Of a stretch of DNA of 64,000 bases, positions 8,127 to 16,693 are shown piece by piece. A program made the translations under genes and the position numbers. Each line of letters begins with the position of its first letter. The stretch's first letter is position 1. Under the pieces are notes generated by a model, which was not told the origin of the DNA, did no database searches, and saw nothing but the letters and a program-made list of their open reading frames with translations. Source of the DNA: Rhizobium leguminosarum bv. trifolii WSM1325 (GTDB lineage Bacteria > Pseudomonadota > Alphaproteobacteria > Rhizobiales > Rhizobiaceae); contig CP001622.1 in NCBI GenBank assembly GCA_000023185.1, forward strand, positions 2,852,001-2,916,000, read 5' to 3'.

Positions 8127-8888
8127 TCAGGAATAACGCGGCAAAGCCGACAGCAGCCGGTGCAACGTGTCGATCGTCGAGAAATCGGCGATGCCATCTA
8201 TCCGTTCGGGCCGAAAATGCCGCTGGAAAGCTTCCACGTCGCCTGCCGTTTTTTCGGAGAATTCGCCCGTGATTTCAGTGCCGTAACCATAGAGCGACAG
8301 CATCGACTGCAGCGCCTCGACAGGCTGGCCTGTATCGCCGCGCTGGAAGAAGCGCCCGCCGGTGATCGTTGCCGGCTCGACCCAGTGCCCGATGCCAGCC
8401 CGGTGGAGCTCGGCCCAGGGAAATTTCTCGCCCGGATCGACCTTGCGGATCGGGGCGACATCGGAATGCCCGAGCACCCGTTCCGGCACGATCGACCAAC
8501 GTTTGACACAGTCGCGACACAATTCAATGACCGCGGCGATCTGCTCTTTCGGATAATCAGGGAGCCCGCCGGGGTGGCCGGCATTGGCGATCTCGATGCC
8601 GATCGACAGCGAATTGATATCGGTCTCGCCGTGCCAGTTGCTTTTTCCCGCATGCCAGGCACGCCGCATTTCCGGCACGAGCTGCACCACCTCGCCATTC
8701 TCATGCACGAAATAATGGCTGGAAACCTGGCTCTCGGCGCGAGAGAGCCAGTCGAGCGCACCATCTGCCGTCGGCATGCCGGTATAGTGCAGCAGGATCA
8801 TGTCGGGACGGCGCCCGTCCGCCCGCTCGCCATGGTTCGGCGAAGGCTGCACGCGCGCGCTTCTGCAGTCGGCCTCGAAAGAGGTCAT
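8127..8888 (-). CDS. N-acetylmuramoyl-L-alanine amidase (AmpD/AmiD type) with peptidoglycan-binding domain
   Basis: Zinc amidase that releases the stem peptide from N-acetylmuramic acid or from 1,6-anhydro-muropeptides. 253 residues. The Amidase_2 domain has zinc and catalytic elements in MILLHYTG, SSHYFV, RRAWHAGKSNW and LGHSDVAPIRKVDPGEKFPW. A C-terminal PG_binding_1 helix bundle spans about residues 180-250 (RGDTGQPVEALQSMLSLYGY, VEAFQRHFRP). No signal peptide is apparent, favouring a cytoplasmic recycling role, though the binding domain is more usual in exported enzymes. Its ATG overlaps the stop of the DnaJ-domain gene upstream (ATGA). Confidence 0.9.
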   Translation of the reverse strand: MTSFEADCRSARVQPSPNHGERADGRRPDMILLHYTGMPTADGALDWLSRAESQVSSHYFVHENGEVVQLVPEMRRAWHAGKSNWHGETDINSLSIGIEIANAGHPGGLPDYPKEQIAAVIELCRDCVKRWSIVPERVLGHSDVAPIRKVDPGEKFPWAELHRAGIGHWVEPATITGGRFFQRGDTGQPVEALQSMLSLYGYGTEITGEFSEKTAGDVEAFQRHFRPERIDGIADFSTIDTLHRLLSALPRYS

Positions 8889-9592
8889 GCTGCGCGGCGT
8901 TCCTTCTCGATCGCCTCATAGGCCGCGTTCAGCGCCGCCATGCGCTCATTGGCGATCACATGGAATTCCTTCGGCACGCCACGCGAGATCAACCGATCGG
9001 GATGATGTTCGCTGACGAGGCCGTGGTAACGGCGGCGGATGGTCGGGAAATCATCCGAAGGCGAGACGCCGAGCACCTTGTAGGGATCGCCGCCGGACGA
9101 GACGTGGCGGGCGGCAATCTGCTCGAAGCGGGTCTCGCTCATCTGAAAGATCTCGCCGATATGGCGCAGGAAATTCAGTTCCTTTTCGTGAATCAGCCCG
9201 TCGGCCTTGGCGATGTGGAAGAGGCCGTCGAGCACGTCTTCCAACACTGGGCAATTGGCCGCACAGGTAACGCAGAGCGTGGAGAGCCGTTCGGCATAGG
9301 CTTCGTAGCCGGCGACGTCCTGCCGCGCGAGGTTGTAAAGCCTGGCGACATTCTTCGCCTGATCCTGCGGAAACTCGAAGATTTCGCGGAAGGCTTCGAC
9401 CTCCTTCTCGCTGACGATGCCGTCGGCCTTGGCCATCTTGGCCGACAGAGCGATGATCGCCACGGAGAAAGCCACCTTACGCCGGGTCTCGGGATCGCCT
9501 TCAAAAACCGTGCGGATAGCCTCGACCACCGCAGACAGCGCATTGCCTGCAGTATTGCCAATGGCATTCAACAGTTTTTCCCAGAAGGACAT
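8885..9592 (-). CDS. TerB-like / DnaJ-domain protein (DjlA-like)
   Basis: 235 residues. The N-terminal half is a TerB/DjlA-like helical domain with acidic repeats (AKMAKADGIVSEKEVEAF and HIAKADGLIHEKELNFL). The C-terminal J domain (DPYKVLGVSPSDDFPTIRRRYH) has the HPD motif in EHHPDR, which stimulates DnaK ATPase. A short N-terminal amphipathic stretch (MSFWEKLLNAIGNTAGNAL) may touch the membrane; there is no full transmembrane helix. I use the ATG at 9592 rather than 9604. It is coupled by ATGA overlap to the downstream amidase, so the two are probably one transcript. Confidence 0.85.
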   Translation of the reverse strand: MSFWEKLLNAIGNTAGNALSAVVEAIRTVFEGDPETRRKVAFSVAIIALSAKMAKADGIVSEKEVEAFREIFEFPQDQAKNVARLYNLARQDVAGYEAYAERLSTLCVTCAANCPVLEDVLDGLFHIAKADGLIHEKELNFLRHIGEIFQMSETRFEQIAARHVSSGGDPYKVLGVSPSDDFPTIRRRYHGLVSEHHPDRLISRGVPKEFHVIANERMAALNAAYEAIEKERRAA

Positions 9593-10002
9593 CGAAAATC
9601 TCACACACTTGTCAACTTATAGAGAAACAGCTTGACCAAAGAATCGTAGCCTTTGCAAGGCGACTATTGGTCGTAGGGCCGAACACAGTTTTCACGATTT
9701 GGTAATTGTCGCACCGCAGCAAACGATTCATCACGCCCACTTTCATCTCGCATGAGGGCATGGCCGGCGGTCGCCGGCATTGCCCTAGTACCTGGTTCCA
9801 GAGCGCGCGACGGAAATTTCCACGGGAATTCCCGTCGCGTAGATCGGGCTTGAAACGATTATATCAGCACTTCCCGTCGCCTTTGCGGTCCGACACGGCA
9901 GAGTGGCGCATTTTTCGTAAATTCTTTACTTTACAGGGCCCTTTCCCTGCCGCATCCATGCGCTAGCTAACGCTGCCGCACCGAAACACCGTAGGAGGGA
10001 TC
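9593..10002. other. Intergenic region between the DnaJ-domain gene and pfp
   Basis: About 410 bases between divergent genes. It holds an 8-bp inverted repeat (CGCGACGG 9806-9813 / CCGTCGCG 9832-9839) with an A/T-rich loop, and a GC-rich palindrome near 9766-9782. The pfp ribosome-binding site (TAGGAGGG) lies at its right end. An 86-codon open frame at 9706-9966 has no recognisable features and is not called. No clear sigma70 promoter was picked out. Confidence 0.5.
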
Positions 10003-11214
10003 ATGGCCAAACAGAAAGTCGCAATGCTGACCGCCGGAGGCCTGGCGCCCTGTCTTTCATCCGCCGTCGGCGGCCTCATCGAACGCTATAGCGACGTGGC
10101 GCCCGAGCTCGAAATCGTCGCCTACAAGTCCGGCTACCAGGGTGTGCTCCTCGGCGACAGCATCGAGATCACCCCAGCGATACGCGAAAAGGCGCCGCTT
10201 CTGCACCGCTACGGCGGCTCGCCGATCGGCAATAGCCGCGTCAAGCTCACCAATGCCGCCGACTGCGTCAAGCGCGGCCTGGTCAAGGAAGGCGAGAACC
10301 CGCTGCGGATCGCCGCCGAACGACTCGCCAATGACGGCATCACCATTCTCCACACGATCGGCGGCGACGACACCAACACCACGGCCGCCGATCTTGCCGC
10401 CTACCTCGCCGCCAACGGCTACGATCTCACAGTCGTCGGCCTGCCGAAGACTGTCGACAACGACGTCGTGCCGATCCGCCAGTCGCTCGGCGCCTGGACG
10501 GCCGCCGAAGTCGGGGCGCATTTCTTCGACAATGTCGGCAACGAACAGACGGCCGCCCCCCGCACCCTCGTCATCCATGAAGTCATGGGCCGCCATTGCG
10601 GCTGGCTGACGGCCGCCACCGCCCGCGCCTATCTCCAGCGCACCAGCCGCAACCAGTATGTCGACGGCCTGATGATGGACGCGCACCTGAAGAGCATCGA
10701 CGCCGTCTACCTGCCTGAGATGGCCTTCGACCTCGACGCCGAGGCCGCCCGCCTGAAGGAAAGCATGGACCGCAACGGCCACGCCACGGTCTTCGTCTCG
10801 GAAGGTGCCTGCCTCGACGCCATCGTCGCCGAGCGCGAAGCCGCCGGCGAGACCGTCAAGCGCGATGCTTTCGGCCATGTGAAGATCGACACGATCAATG
10901 TCGGCGCCTGGTTCCAAAAGCAGTTCGCCAATCTCCTCGACGCCGAGCGTTCCCTCGTGCAGAAATCGGGCTATTTTGCCCGCTCGGCGCCCGCTAACGC
11001 CGATGACCTCAGGCTGATCCAGAGCATGGTCGATCTCGCCGTCGAAAGCGCGCTCAATAAAGTCTCCGGCGTCACCGGCCATGATGAAGGCCAGAACGGT
11101 AAATTGCGCACTATAGAATTCCCGCGCATCAAGGGCGGCAAGGCTTTTGACCTTTCGACGGCATGGTTTGCCGAAGTCATGGACAATATAGGCCAGAAAT
11201 ACAAAGAAGCGTGA
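10003..11214 (+). CDS. pfp: Pyrophosphate--fructose-6-phosphate 1-phosphotransferase
   Basis: Phosphofructokinase family enzyme, 403 residues, reversibly interconverting fructose-6-phosphate and fructose-1,6-bisphosphate. The residues that separate PPi- from ATP-dependent enzymes point to PPi: GGDD at 120-123 (ATP enzymes have GGDGS) and PKTVDND at 148-154 with Lys in place of Gly (ATP enzymes have PGTIDND). MGRHCGWL matches the sugar-phosphate site. Rhizobia mostly use Entner-Doudoroff and commonly lack ATP-PFK, so this enzyme may work in either direction. AGGAGGG precedes the ATG. It is transcribed alone. Confidence 0.9.
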   Translation: MAKQKVAMLTAGGLAPCLSSAVGGLIERYSDVAPELEIVAYKSGYQGVLLGDSIEITPAIREKAPLLHRYGGSPIGNSRVKLTNAADCVKRGLVKEGENPLRIAAERLANDGITILHTIGGDDTNTTAADLAAYLAANGYDLTVVGLPKTVDNDVVPIRQSLGAWTAAEVGAHFFDNVGNEQTAAPRTLVIHEVMGRHCGWLTAATARAYLQRTSRNQYVDGLMMDAHLKSIDAVYLPEMAFDLDAEAARLKESMDRNGHATVFVSEGACLDAIVAEREAAGETVKRDAFGHVKIDTINVGAWFQKQFANLLDAERSLVQKSGYFARSAPANADDLRLIQSMVDLAVESALNKVSGVTGHDEGQNGKLRTIEFPRIKGGKAFDLSTAWFAEVMDNIGQKYKEA

Positions 11215-11271
11215 TTGACGGATGGTTAATATGATGTCTTTGCTTGTTCCTGAGGAATAGGAGGAGACACC

Positions 11272-11907
11272 ATGTCACTTGAAGCTTGGCTCGCTTTTGC
11301 GGCCGCATCCGCCATCATGCTGGCCATACCGGGGCCGACGATACTGCTCGTCGTTTCCTATGCGCTCGGTCATGGACGCAGGACGGCGTTCGCGACGGTG
11401 GGCGGCGGGGCGCTTGGTGACTTCACGGCGATGACGGCTTCCCTCTTCGGTCTCGGCGCCGTTCTGGCCGCCTCCGCGACCCTCTTCACTGTCTTGAAGT
11501 GGATCGGCGGCGCCTACCTGATCTGGCTGGGAATCAAGCTCTGGCGGGCTCCCATCATTGGCGAACCGGTTGCCGACAACGACAACCTGCCGGAGGAGAA
11601 GTCCGTCAAGATCTTCCTCCACGCCTATGTCGTCACCGCCCTCAATCCGAAGAGCATCATCTTCTTCGTCGCCTTCGTGCCGCAGTTCCTCAATCCGGCC
11701 CTGCCCTTCGTCGGGCAGATGGCGATCATGGAAGCGACTTTCCTCGTGCTGGCGATCCTCAACGCTTCCACCTACGCCTTTCTCGCCCATAGCGCGCGCG
11801 GACTGATTCGCAAGGCGAGCATCCAGCGCGCTGTAAACCGCACCGGAGGCACTCTGCTGATCGCTGCAGGGGCCGTAACGGCCGGGTATCGCCGTATTGC
11901 AGCCTAG
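11272..11907 (+). CDS. LysE/RhtB-family amino-acid exporter
   Basis: Inner-membrane efflux protein of 211 residues with about six hydrophobic segments. The N-terminal signature IMLAIPGPTILLVVSYALGHGRRTAFATVGGGALGD is typical of LysE/RhtB proteins, with the conserved PGP in the first helix. A second conserved block is ALNPKSIIFFVAFVPQF. An AGGAGGAGA site lies just before the ATG. The gene is 57 bases after pfp on the same strand and might be cotranscribed, but no functional link is apparent. Substrate unknown. Confidence 0.88.
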   Translation: MSLEAWLAFAAASAIMLAIPGPTILLVVSYALGHGRRTAFATVGGGALGDFTAMTASLFGLGAVLAASATLFTVLKWIGGAYLIWLGIKLWRAPIIGEPVADNDNLPEEKSVKIFLHAYVVTALNPKSIIFFVAFVPQFLNPALPFVGQMAIMEATFLVLAILNASTYAFLAHSARGLIRKASIQRAVNRTGGTLLIAAGAVTAGYRRIAA

Positions 11908-12022
11908 TAATATTCCGTGGTTGCCGGAATGCCACGAATAGGTTAATGGGGTCACCAGGGACTTAGGCTTTTGGTAACTTTTATACGCTGCCGGGGCGGC
12001 GCGATTTCACGAAAGTGGCGGA

Positions 12023-12940
12023 ATGGTAGCGATCGGATTATCCGGCCTGAAACGCAGTCTTGTCGTCTCGACGATACTCTGCGGCGTGATGACGGGATGT
12101 ACGAGCGTCGAATATACGTCCCAGGCCGAACTGACAGCCGCGCAGACCGTCGTGCCGATGCCGAAACCCGGTGAAGATGCAACACTCGCCGCGATCCCGA
12201 CAGCCGGTCAGGCGGTGGCAGGCGCTACCATTCCCCAGGCATCCTCCTCTCTGACCGCAACAGCGATGCCGGCCGTGACAGCTTCTCAGCCTGGCGATCT
12301 TACCATGCAGCCGACGGCCTATGCGCAGATCCCGCTGACGCCCGAAATGACGGCGATCCAGTCCGTCGTGCCGACGCCGCGTCCTGGAACGCCGACCCAG
12401 CCGACGACGCAGCTTGCCTTTGCAGCGACACCGCAAAACAGCGCGCTTGCAGCACTTGCCGCCGTCGACACCACCCCGCGCGCCAGCATGGACTACGGTT
12501 TCGACGAAACCGGGCCGATCGATCCGCCGACGGCGCCGCCGATGTTTAGCGATGACGACAAAGACGATGCGCCGACCGTCGAGAAGAGCTTTGTCACCAA
12601 GCTCATCCAGAAATATTCGAAAATCTACGAAATTCCCGAGACTCTTCTCCATCGCGTCGTCCATCGCGAGAGCCGCTATAATGCGAAGGCCTACAACAAG
12701 CGTGGCTATTTCGGCCTGATGCAGATCAAGTACAACACCGCCAAGTCCATGGGTTACGACGGTGCCCCGGGCGGCCTCTTCGATGCCGAGACCAACATCA
12801 AATATGCCGCGAAATATCTGCGCGGCGCATGGCTCGTTTCCGACAGTCGGGAAGACGATGCCGTCCGCCTCTATGCGCGCGGCTATTATTATGACGCCAA
12901 GCGCAAGGGCATGACAGACATCGCCCAAGGTAACTATTGA
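12023..12940 (+). CDS. Lipoprotein lytic transglycosylase (SLT domain at C-terminus)
   Basis: 305 residues. A lipoprotein signal ends in VMTGC, with lipidated Cys26. A long, low-complexity Ala/Pro/Thr/Gln linker (about 30-190) contains two similar AAQTVVPMPKPGEDA and AIQSVVPTPRPGTPT segments. The SLT catalytic domain occupies the last ~115 residues, with Glu216 in VVHRESRYN followed by GYFGLMQIKYNTAKSMGY. It differs from the 7244-7864 enzyme by its lipid anchor and long tether, which would let it reach the murein from the outer membrane. Confidence 0.87.
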   Translation: MVAIGLSGLKRSLVVSTILCGVMTGCTSVEYTSQAELTAAQTVVPMPKPGEDATLAAIPTAGQAVAGATIPQASSSLTATAMPAVTASQPGDLTMQPTAYAQIPLTPEMTAIQSVVPTPRPGTPTQPTTQLAFAATPQNSALAALAAVDTTPRASMDYGFDETGPIDPPTAPPMFSDDDKDDAPTVEKSFVTKLIQKYSKIYEIPETLLHRVVHRESRYNAKAYNKRGYFGLMQIKYNTAKSMGYDGAPGGLFDAETNIKYAAKYLRGAWLVSDSREDDAVRLYARGYYYDAKRKGMTDIAQGNY

Positions 12941-13005
12941 GACCGGCTGAAACTACAGCCATCCCTTGAATATGCAGGAGAGATAGTGGCTGAATAAGCC
13001 CCAGC

Positions 13006-14433
13006 CTATGGCTGCGGCTGGGTCTGTTGTTGCGATCCGGCCTGTTGTTGCTGCTCTCCCGGTTGTGGCAATGCCGCCAGGATCGCCTTCAGCAGCGTCT
13101 GCGGCTGATAGTCGAGCCTGCTCGGCGTCAGGCCAAGCCTGACGACCACCAGATTGGCGGAAGGCACGATCGCCATGCTCTGCCCGTCATGGCCCGTCAA
13201 CCAGAACGTATCCTCAGGCAGCCCGGCCTCAGCGCTCGAGCCGCGACCGGGTGCGAGCCAGGCCTGGCCCTGCGTATACCGCCCGTTCGAAGCCGCCGTC
13301 GGGGTGCGCATGGCGCCGACAAAACCCTCCGGCAACAGTCGCTGTCCGTTCCACACGCCGTCTTGCAGCAGGAACTGCCCAAAGCGCGCCCAGTCATGCG
13401 CCGTCGCATAAAGATAGGAGCTTCCGGCGAACGTGCCGCGCGCATCGAGTTCGAATACGGCGCTCGTCATGCCGAGCGGGGCAAACAACGCGTCGTGCGG
13501 ATAGGAAAAAGCCGCCTGAGCATTGCCGACCCTGTCCATCCAGATGCGCGAGAGCAGCACGGCCGTGCCGCTCGAATAGCGGAAGCGTTGGCCGGGCGCT
13601 GCCTCCATCGGTGCATTGGCCGGCAGCGATACCATGTCGGGATCGAGATAGAGCATGCGCGTGACATCGGCGACGTCGCCATAGTCTTCGTTAAAGGCAA
13701 GGCCGCTCTCCATGCCGAGCAGATCGGAAACCTTGATTCTGGCGCGCGCATCGTTCTTCCACTGCGCCAACAGGCTATCATCGTCGAAGGAGACCTTGCC
13801 GCCAAGCATCAGCCGGCCGAGGACCGCCGCATTCACGGTCTTCGTCATCGACCAGCCGATTAGCGGCGTCTTCGCCGAGAAGCCGGGGCCATAGGCCTCA
13901 GCGACGATGCGACCATTGCGCACCACCACGATCGCCCGCATTGCCGGGCCGGCAATTCCGGCATCGGCAAGCAGCGCGGCGATCTTCCCGTCCGCCGGAT
14001 TGCCGGTCCCCTCGCCCTCCGGCCACAAGGCGTCATTCGCCTGCATTTTGGCCGGCGGATCGAAGGGCGCTGCCTTCGCAGCCGCCTCGAAATTGCCGTC
14101 CGGGACGCTCGTGCAGCCGAAAGCGCCGCGATAGAGCGCATAACTCGGCGCAAACAGTCCCATGAAGCGCGCCGTCACGCGGTCGTTGTCGGGGTCGACG
14201 CTGACGCGCACCAGCCGCAGTAGCGGATTTCCAGGCGCCTGGACGTCGTCATGGAGCACATCCTCCGCCTCCCGGCCGGCGATGAACACGTTGGAGCAGA
14301 CGATCTTGGCGGCATAACCGTCGCCGACGCGCAGCAGTTGCGGTGGCCGGATGAAGAGCCAGCCGGCCGCGGCGACGATGATGACTACGAGAAGGAGAGC
14401 AAGCGCCTTCAGGATACGCAGGACAAATCGCAT
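13006..14433 (-). CDS. Membrane-anchored serine hydrolase of the class C beta-lactamase fold
   Basis: 475 residues from the ATG at 14433, behind GGAGGAATGCC. One N-terminal membrane segment (ILKALALLLVVIIVAAAGWLFI) anchors a periplasmic domain. The beta-lactamase/esterase catalytic SxxK appears as SMTK in LIGWSMTKTVNAAVLGRL, with a YSSG element (RFRYSSGTAVLLSRI) in the place of the YxN motif and a late HDGQ. The C-terminus is an unusual Gln-rich tail (GEQQQQAGSQQQTQPQP). It is probably a peptidase or esterase rather than a resistance enzyme; substrate unknown. It converges on the SLT lipoprotein gene. Confidence 0.82.
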   Translation of the reverse strand: MRFVLRILKALALLLVVIIVAAAGWLFIRPPQLLRVGDGYAAKIVCSNVFIAGREAEDVLHDDVQAPGNPLLRLVRVSVDPDNDRVTARFMGLFAPSYALYRGAFGCTSVPDGNFEAAAKAAPFDPPAKMQANDALWPEGEGTGNPADGKIAALLADAGIAGPAMRAIVVVRNGRIVAEAYGPGFSAKTPLIGWSMTKTVNAAVLGRLMLGGKVSFDDDSLLAQWKNDARARIKVSDLLGMESGLAFNEDYGDVADVTRMLYLDPDMVSLPANAPMEAAPGQRFRYSSGTAVLLSRIWMDRVGNAQAAFSYPHDALFAPLGMTSAVFELDARGTFAGSSYLYATAHDWARFGQFLLQDGVWNGQRLLPEGFVGAMRTPTAASNGRYTQGQAWLAPGRGSSAEAGLPEDTFWLTGHDGQSMAIVPSANLVVVRLGLTPSRLDYQPQTLLKAILAALPQPGEQQQQAGSQQQTQPQP

Positions 14434-14590
14434 GGCATTCCTCCATGCCGGGAGAGAAGCAGGAATCACACGCGCCGGAAAGGGGCCGAAGCGAAGAAGG
14501 ACCATCGTCCCGATCACTTTCCCAGGAGTGCCATTCTGGTCGCTCTCCGGAGGAGGCCGAAGCCTCCCAGGAACGGCTCCCCCACAGCCC

Positions 14591-14608
14591 GCGTCATCAA
14601 ACTGTAGC
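14591..14608 (+). promoter_or_regulatory. btaA: Candidate PHO box upstream of btaA
   Basis: GCGTCAT-CAAA-CTGTAGC fits the CTGTCAT-N4-CTGTCAT pattern at 9 of 14 positions with the correct 11-bp repeat spacing. It is 45 bases before the btaA ATG. Betaine-lipid synthesis by btaAB is known to be PhoB-dependent in Sinorhizobium, which supports the call. The sequence match alone is weak. Confidence 0.4.
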
Positions 14609-14652
14609 AGAGGCGCGCTACACGCCCTGAACGCTAAAAAGGTGACAGACTC

Positions 14653-15897
14653 ATGTCAGAATTTGCACCGGATGCCGGCTTCCGCAAGAACCGGAAACTC
14701 AAGGATGCCCTTCTCCGCCATAAGGCCTTTTCGAAGGATGGCTTTTCCGAGCGTCTCTTCGGCCTTCTTTTCTCCGGCCTCGTCTATCCGCAGATCTGGG
14801 AGGATCCGGATCTCGACATGCAGGCGATGGAGCTGAAGCCCAATCATCGCATCGTTACCATCGGCTCCGGCGGCTGCAACATGCTCGCCTATCTCTCCAA
14901 GGCGCCGGCCTCGATCGACGTCGTCGATCTCAACCCGCACCACATCGCGCTGAACCGCCTGAAGCTTGCCGCCTTCAAACATCTTCCAGGTCACGCCGAT
15001 CTCGTCCGCTTCCTGGCAATGCCGAACGAGAAGTCGAACAGCCGTGCCTACGACCAGCATCTTGCCGCCCGCCTCGATGAGGCAACCCGCAGCTACTGGA
15101 ACGGCCGCAAGTTCGGCCGCCGCCGCGTCACCGTTTTCGATCGCAACATTTACGAAACGGGTCTGCTCGGCCGCTTCATCGGCGCGGCCCACCTTCTTGC
15201 CCGCCTGCATGGCGTCAAACTGCGCGAGATGACCAAGACCCGCTCGATCCGCGAGCAGCGCCAGTTCTTCGACGAGCAGATCGCGCCGCTCTTCGAAAAG
15301 CCGGTCGTGCGCTGGATTACCGGCCGTAAGAGCTCGCTCTTCGGCCTCGGCATTCCGCCGCAGCAATATGACGAACTCGCAAGCCTTGCCGCCGATCATT
15401 CGATCGCACCGGTGCTGAAGCATCGCCTGGAAAAGCTCGCCTGTCATTTCCCGATGAGCGACAATTATTTCGCCTGGCAGGCCTTCGGCCGCCGTTACGG
15501 CACCGAAGCGGAGGGCCCGCTGCCGACCTATCTGAAGTCGGAGCACTATCAGGTGATCCGCGCCAATGTCGACCGCGTCAACGTTCACCACGCAAGCTTC
15601 ACCGAGCTTCTGGCCCGCGAGCCGGCCGCCTCGCGCGACCGCTACATTCTGCTCGACGCGCAGGACTGGATGACGGACGAGCAGCTGAACGACGTCTGGA
15701 CGGAAATCACCCGCACGGCGCGCGAAGGCGCCCGCGTGATCTTCCGCACCGCCGCCGAAAAGAGCATCATCGAAGGCCGCCTGGCTCCGGCGATCCGCGG
15801 CCAATGGGATTACTTCGAGGAAAAGTCGCGTGAACTGACTGCGCTCGATCGCTCGGCAATCTACGGCGGCTTCCACATCTACGGGAAGAAGGCGTGA
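14653..15897 (+). CDS. btaA: SAM:diacylglycerol 3-amino-3-carboxypropyltransferase BtaA
   Basis: First step of diacylglyceryl-N,N,N-trimethylhomoserine (DGTS) synthesis: transfer of the homoserine moiety of S-adenosylmethionine to diacylglycerol. 414 residues with the BtaA-type N-terminus (FSGLVYPQIWEDPDLDMQAM), a SAM-binding loop VTIGSGGCNMLAYLS at about 68-83 followed by DVVDLNPHHIALNRLKL, and the C-terminal YILLDAQDWM block. It overlaps btaB by four bases, giving a two-gene operon. DGTS replaces phospholipids under phosphate starvation in rhizobia. Confidence 0.92.
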   Translation: MSEFAPDAGFRKNRKLKDALLRHKAFSKDGFSERLFGLLFSGLVYPQIWEDPDLDMQAMELKPNHRIVTIGSGGCNMLAYLSKAPASIDVVDLNPHHIALNRLKLAAFKHLPGHADLVRFLAMPNEKSNSRAYDQHLAARLDEATRSYWNGRKFGRRRVTVFDRNIYETGLLGRFIGAAHLLARLHGVKLREMTKTRSIREQRQFFDEQIAPLFEKPVVRWITGRKSSLFGLGIPPQQYDELASLAADHSIAPVLKHRLEKLACHFPMSDNYFAWQAFGRRYGTEAEGPLPTYLKSEHYQVIRANVDRVNVHHASFTELLAREPAASRDRYILLDAQDWMTDEQLNDVWTEITRTAREGARVIFRTAAEKSIIEGRLAPAIRGQWDYFEEKSRELTALDRSAIYGGFHIYGKKA

Positions 15898-16568
15898 GCA
15901 AGGTCGGTACTGAGACGGCAGGACAGAGCGACCAACATGCCAGCCTCATGGATGGCATGTACCGCTACCAGCGGCACATCTACGACCTGACCCGCAAATA
16001 TTATCTTCTCGGCCGCGACAGCACGATCCGCAATCTCGACGTGGCCGAAGGCGGCAGCCTTCTGGAAGTCGGCTGCGGCACCGGGCGCAACATGGCCTTC
16101 GCCCACAGGCATTTCCCGACCGCCAAGCTGTTCGGCCTCGACATTTCCCAGGAGATGCTGATTTCGGCACGCAAGACCTTCGCCACCAAGGCGACGATCC
16201 CGGAATTCCGCGTCGCCGACGCCACGGCATTCACACCGCGTGAATTCGGCGTCAGCGGCTTCGACCGCATCCTGATCTCCTATGCCTTGTCGATGATCCC
16301 GGACTGGGAGCGCGCCGTCGATGCTTCGATCGCCGCACTCAATCCCGGCGGCCAACTGCACATTGTCGATTTCGGCCAGCAGGAAGGCTTGCCGGGCTGG
16401 TTCCGGCGCATGCTGCAGTCCTGGCTTGCGAAATTCCACGTCACCCCGCGCCCCGATCTGCGCGAGGTCCTGGAAGCGCAAGCCCATGAAAACAACGCGA
16501 CATTGGTGTTCGATGCCGTCGGCGGCGGTTATGCCTGGCGGGCAGCTATTATCAGCAAGCGCTCATAA
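15894..16568 (+). CDS. btaB: Betaine lipid N-methyltransferase BtaB
   Basis: Class I SAM methyltransferase, 224 residues, that trimethylates diacylglyceryl-homoserine to DGTS. It starts with GTG inside the end of btaA (GTGA overlap), so translation is coupled. The SAM motif I is LLEVGCGTGRNMAF, followed by LFGLDISQEML and the motif-like FDRILISYALSMIPDWERAVDAS. The assignment rests on tight coupling to btaA as well as the methyltransferase fold. Phosphatidylethanolamine N-methyltransferase is a related alternative, less likely here. Confidence 0.9.
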   Translation: MSKVGTETAGQSDQHASLMDGMYRYQRHIYDLTRKYYLLGRDSTIRNLDVAEGGSLLEVGCGTGRNMAFAHRHFPTAKLFGLDISQEMLISARKTFATKATIPEFRVADATAFTPREFGVSGFDRILISYALSMIPDWERAVDASIAALNPGGQLHIVDFGQQEGLPGWFRRMLQSWLAKFHVTPRPDLREVLEAQAHENNATLVFDAVGGGYAWRAAIISKRS

Positions 16569-16693
16569 TTCGCTTGAAACTAACCGATTTTTTACGTTGA
16601 TATGATGAAAAGAGGGTTATCCTCTGCTGACTCGTCTTTTTCGAAGGTCAGGTTGTGGGGCAAAAAGATCATTCGAGCTACGACGGGACGCCC

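Noticed and set aside
9706..9966. An 86-codon frame between the DnaJ-domain gene and pfp
   Set aside because: Poor start context, low-complexity composition, and it spans inverted repeats; no motif supports coding.
14641..14658. TGACA-N6-TGTCA inverted repeat over the btaA start codon as an operator
   Set aside because: Only five-base arms and it overlaps the coding start; likely chance in this composition.
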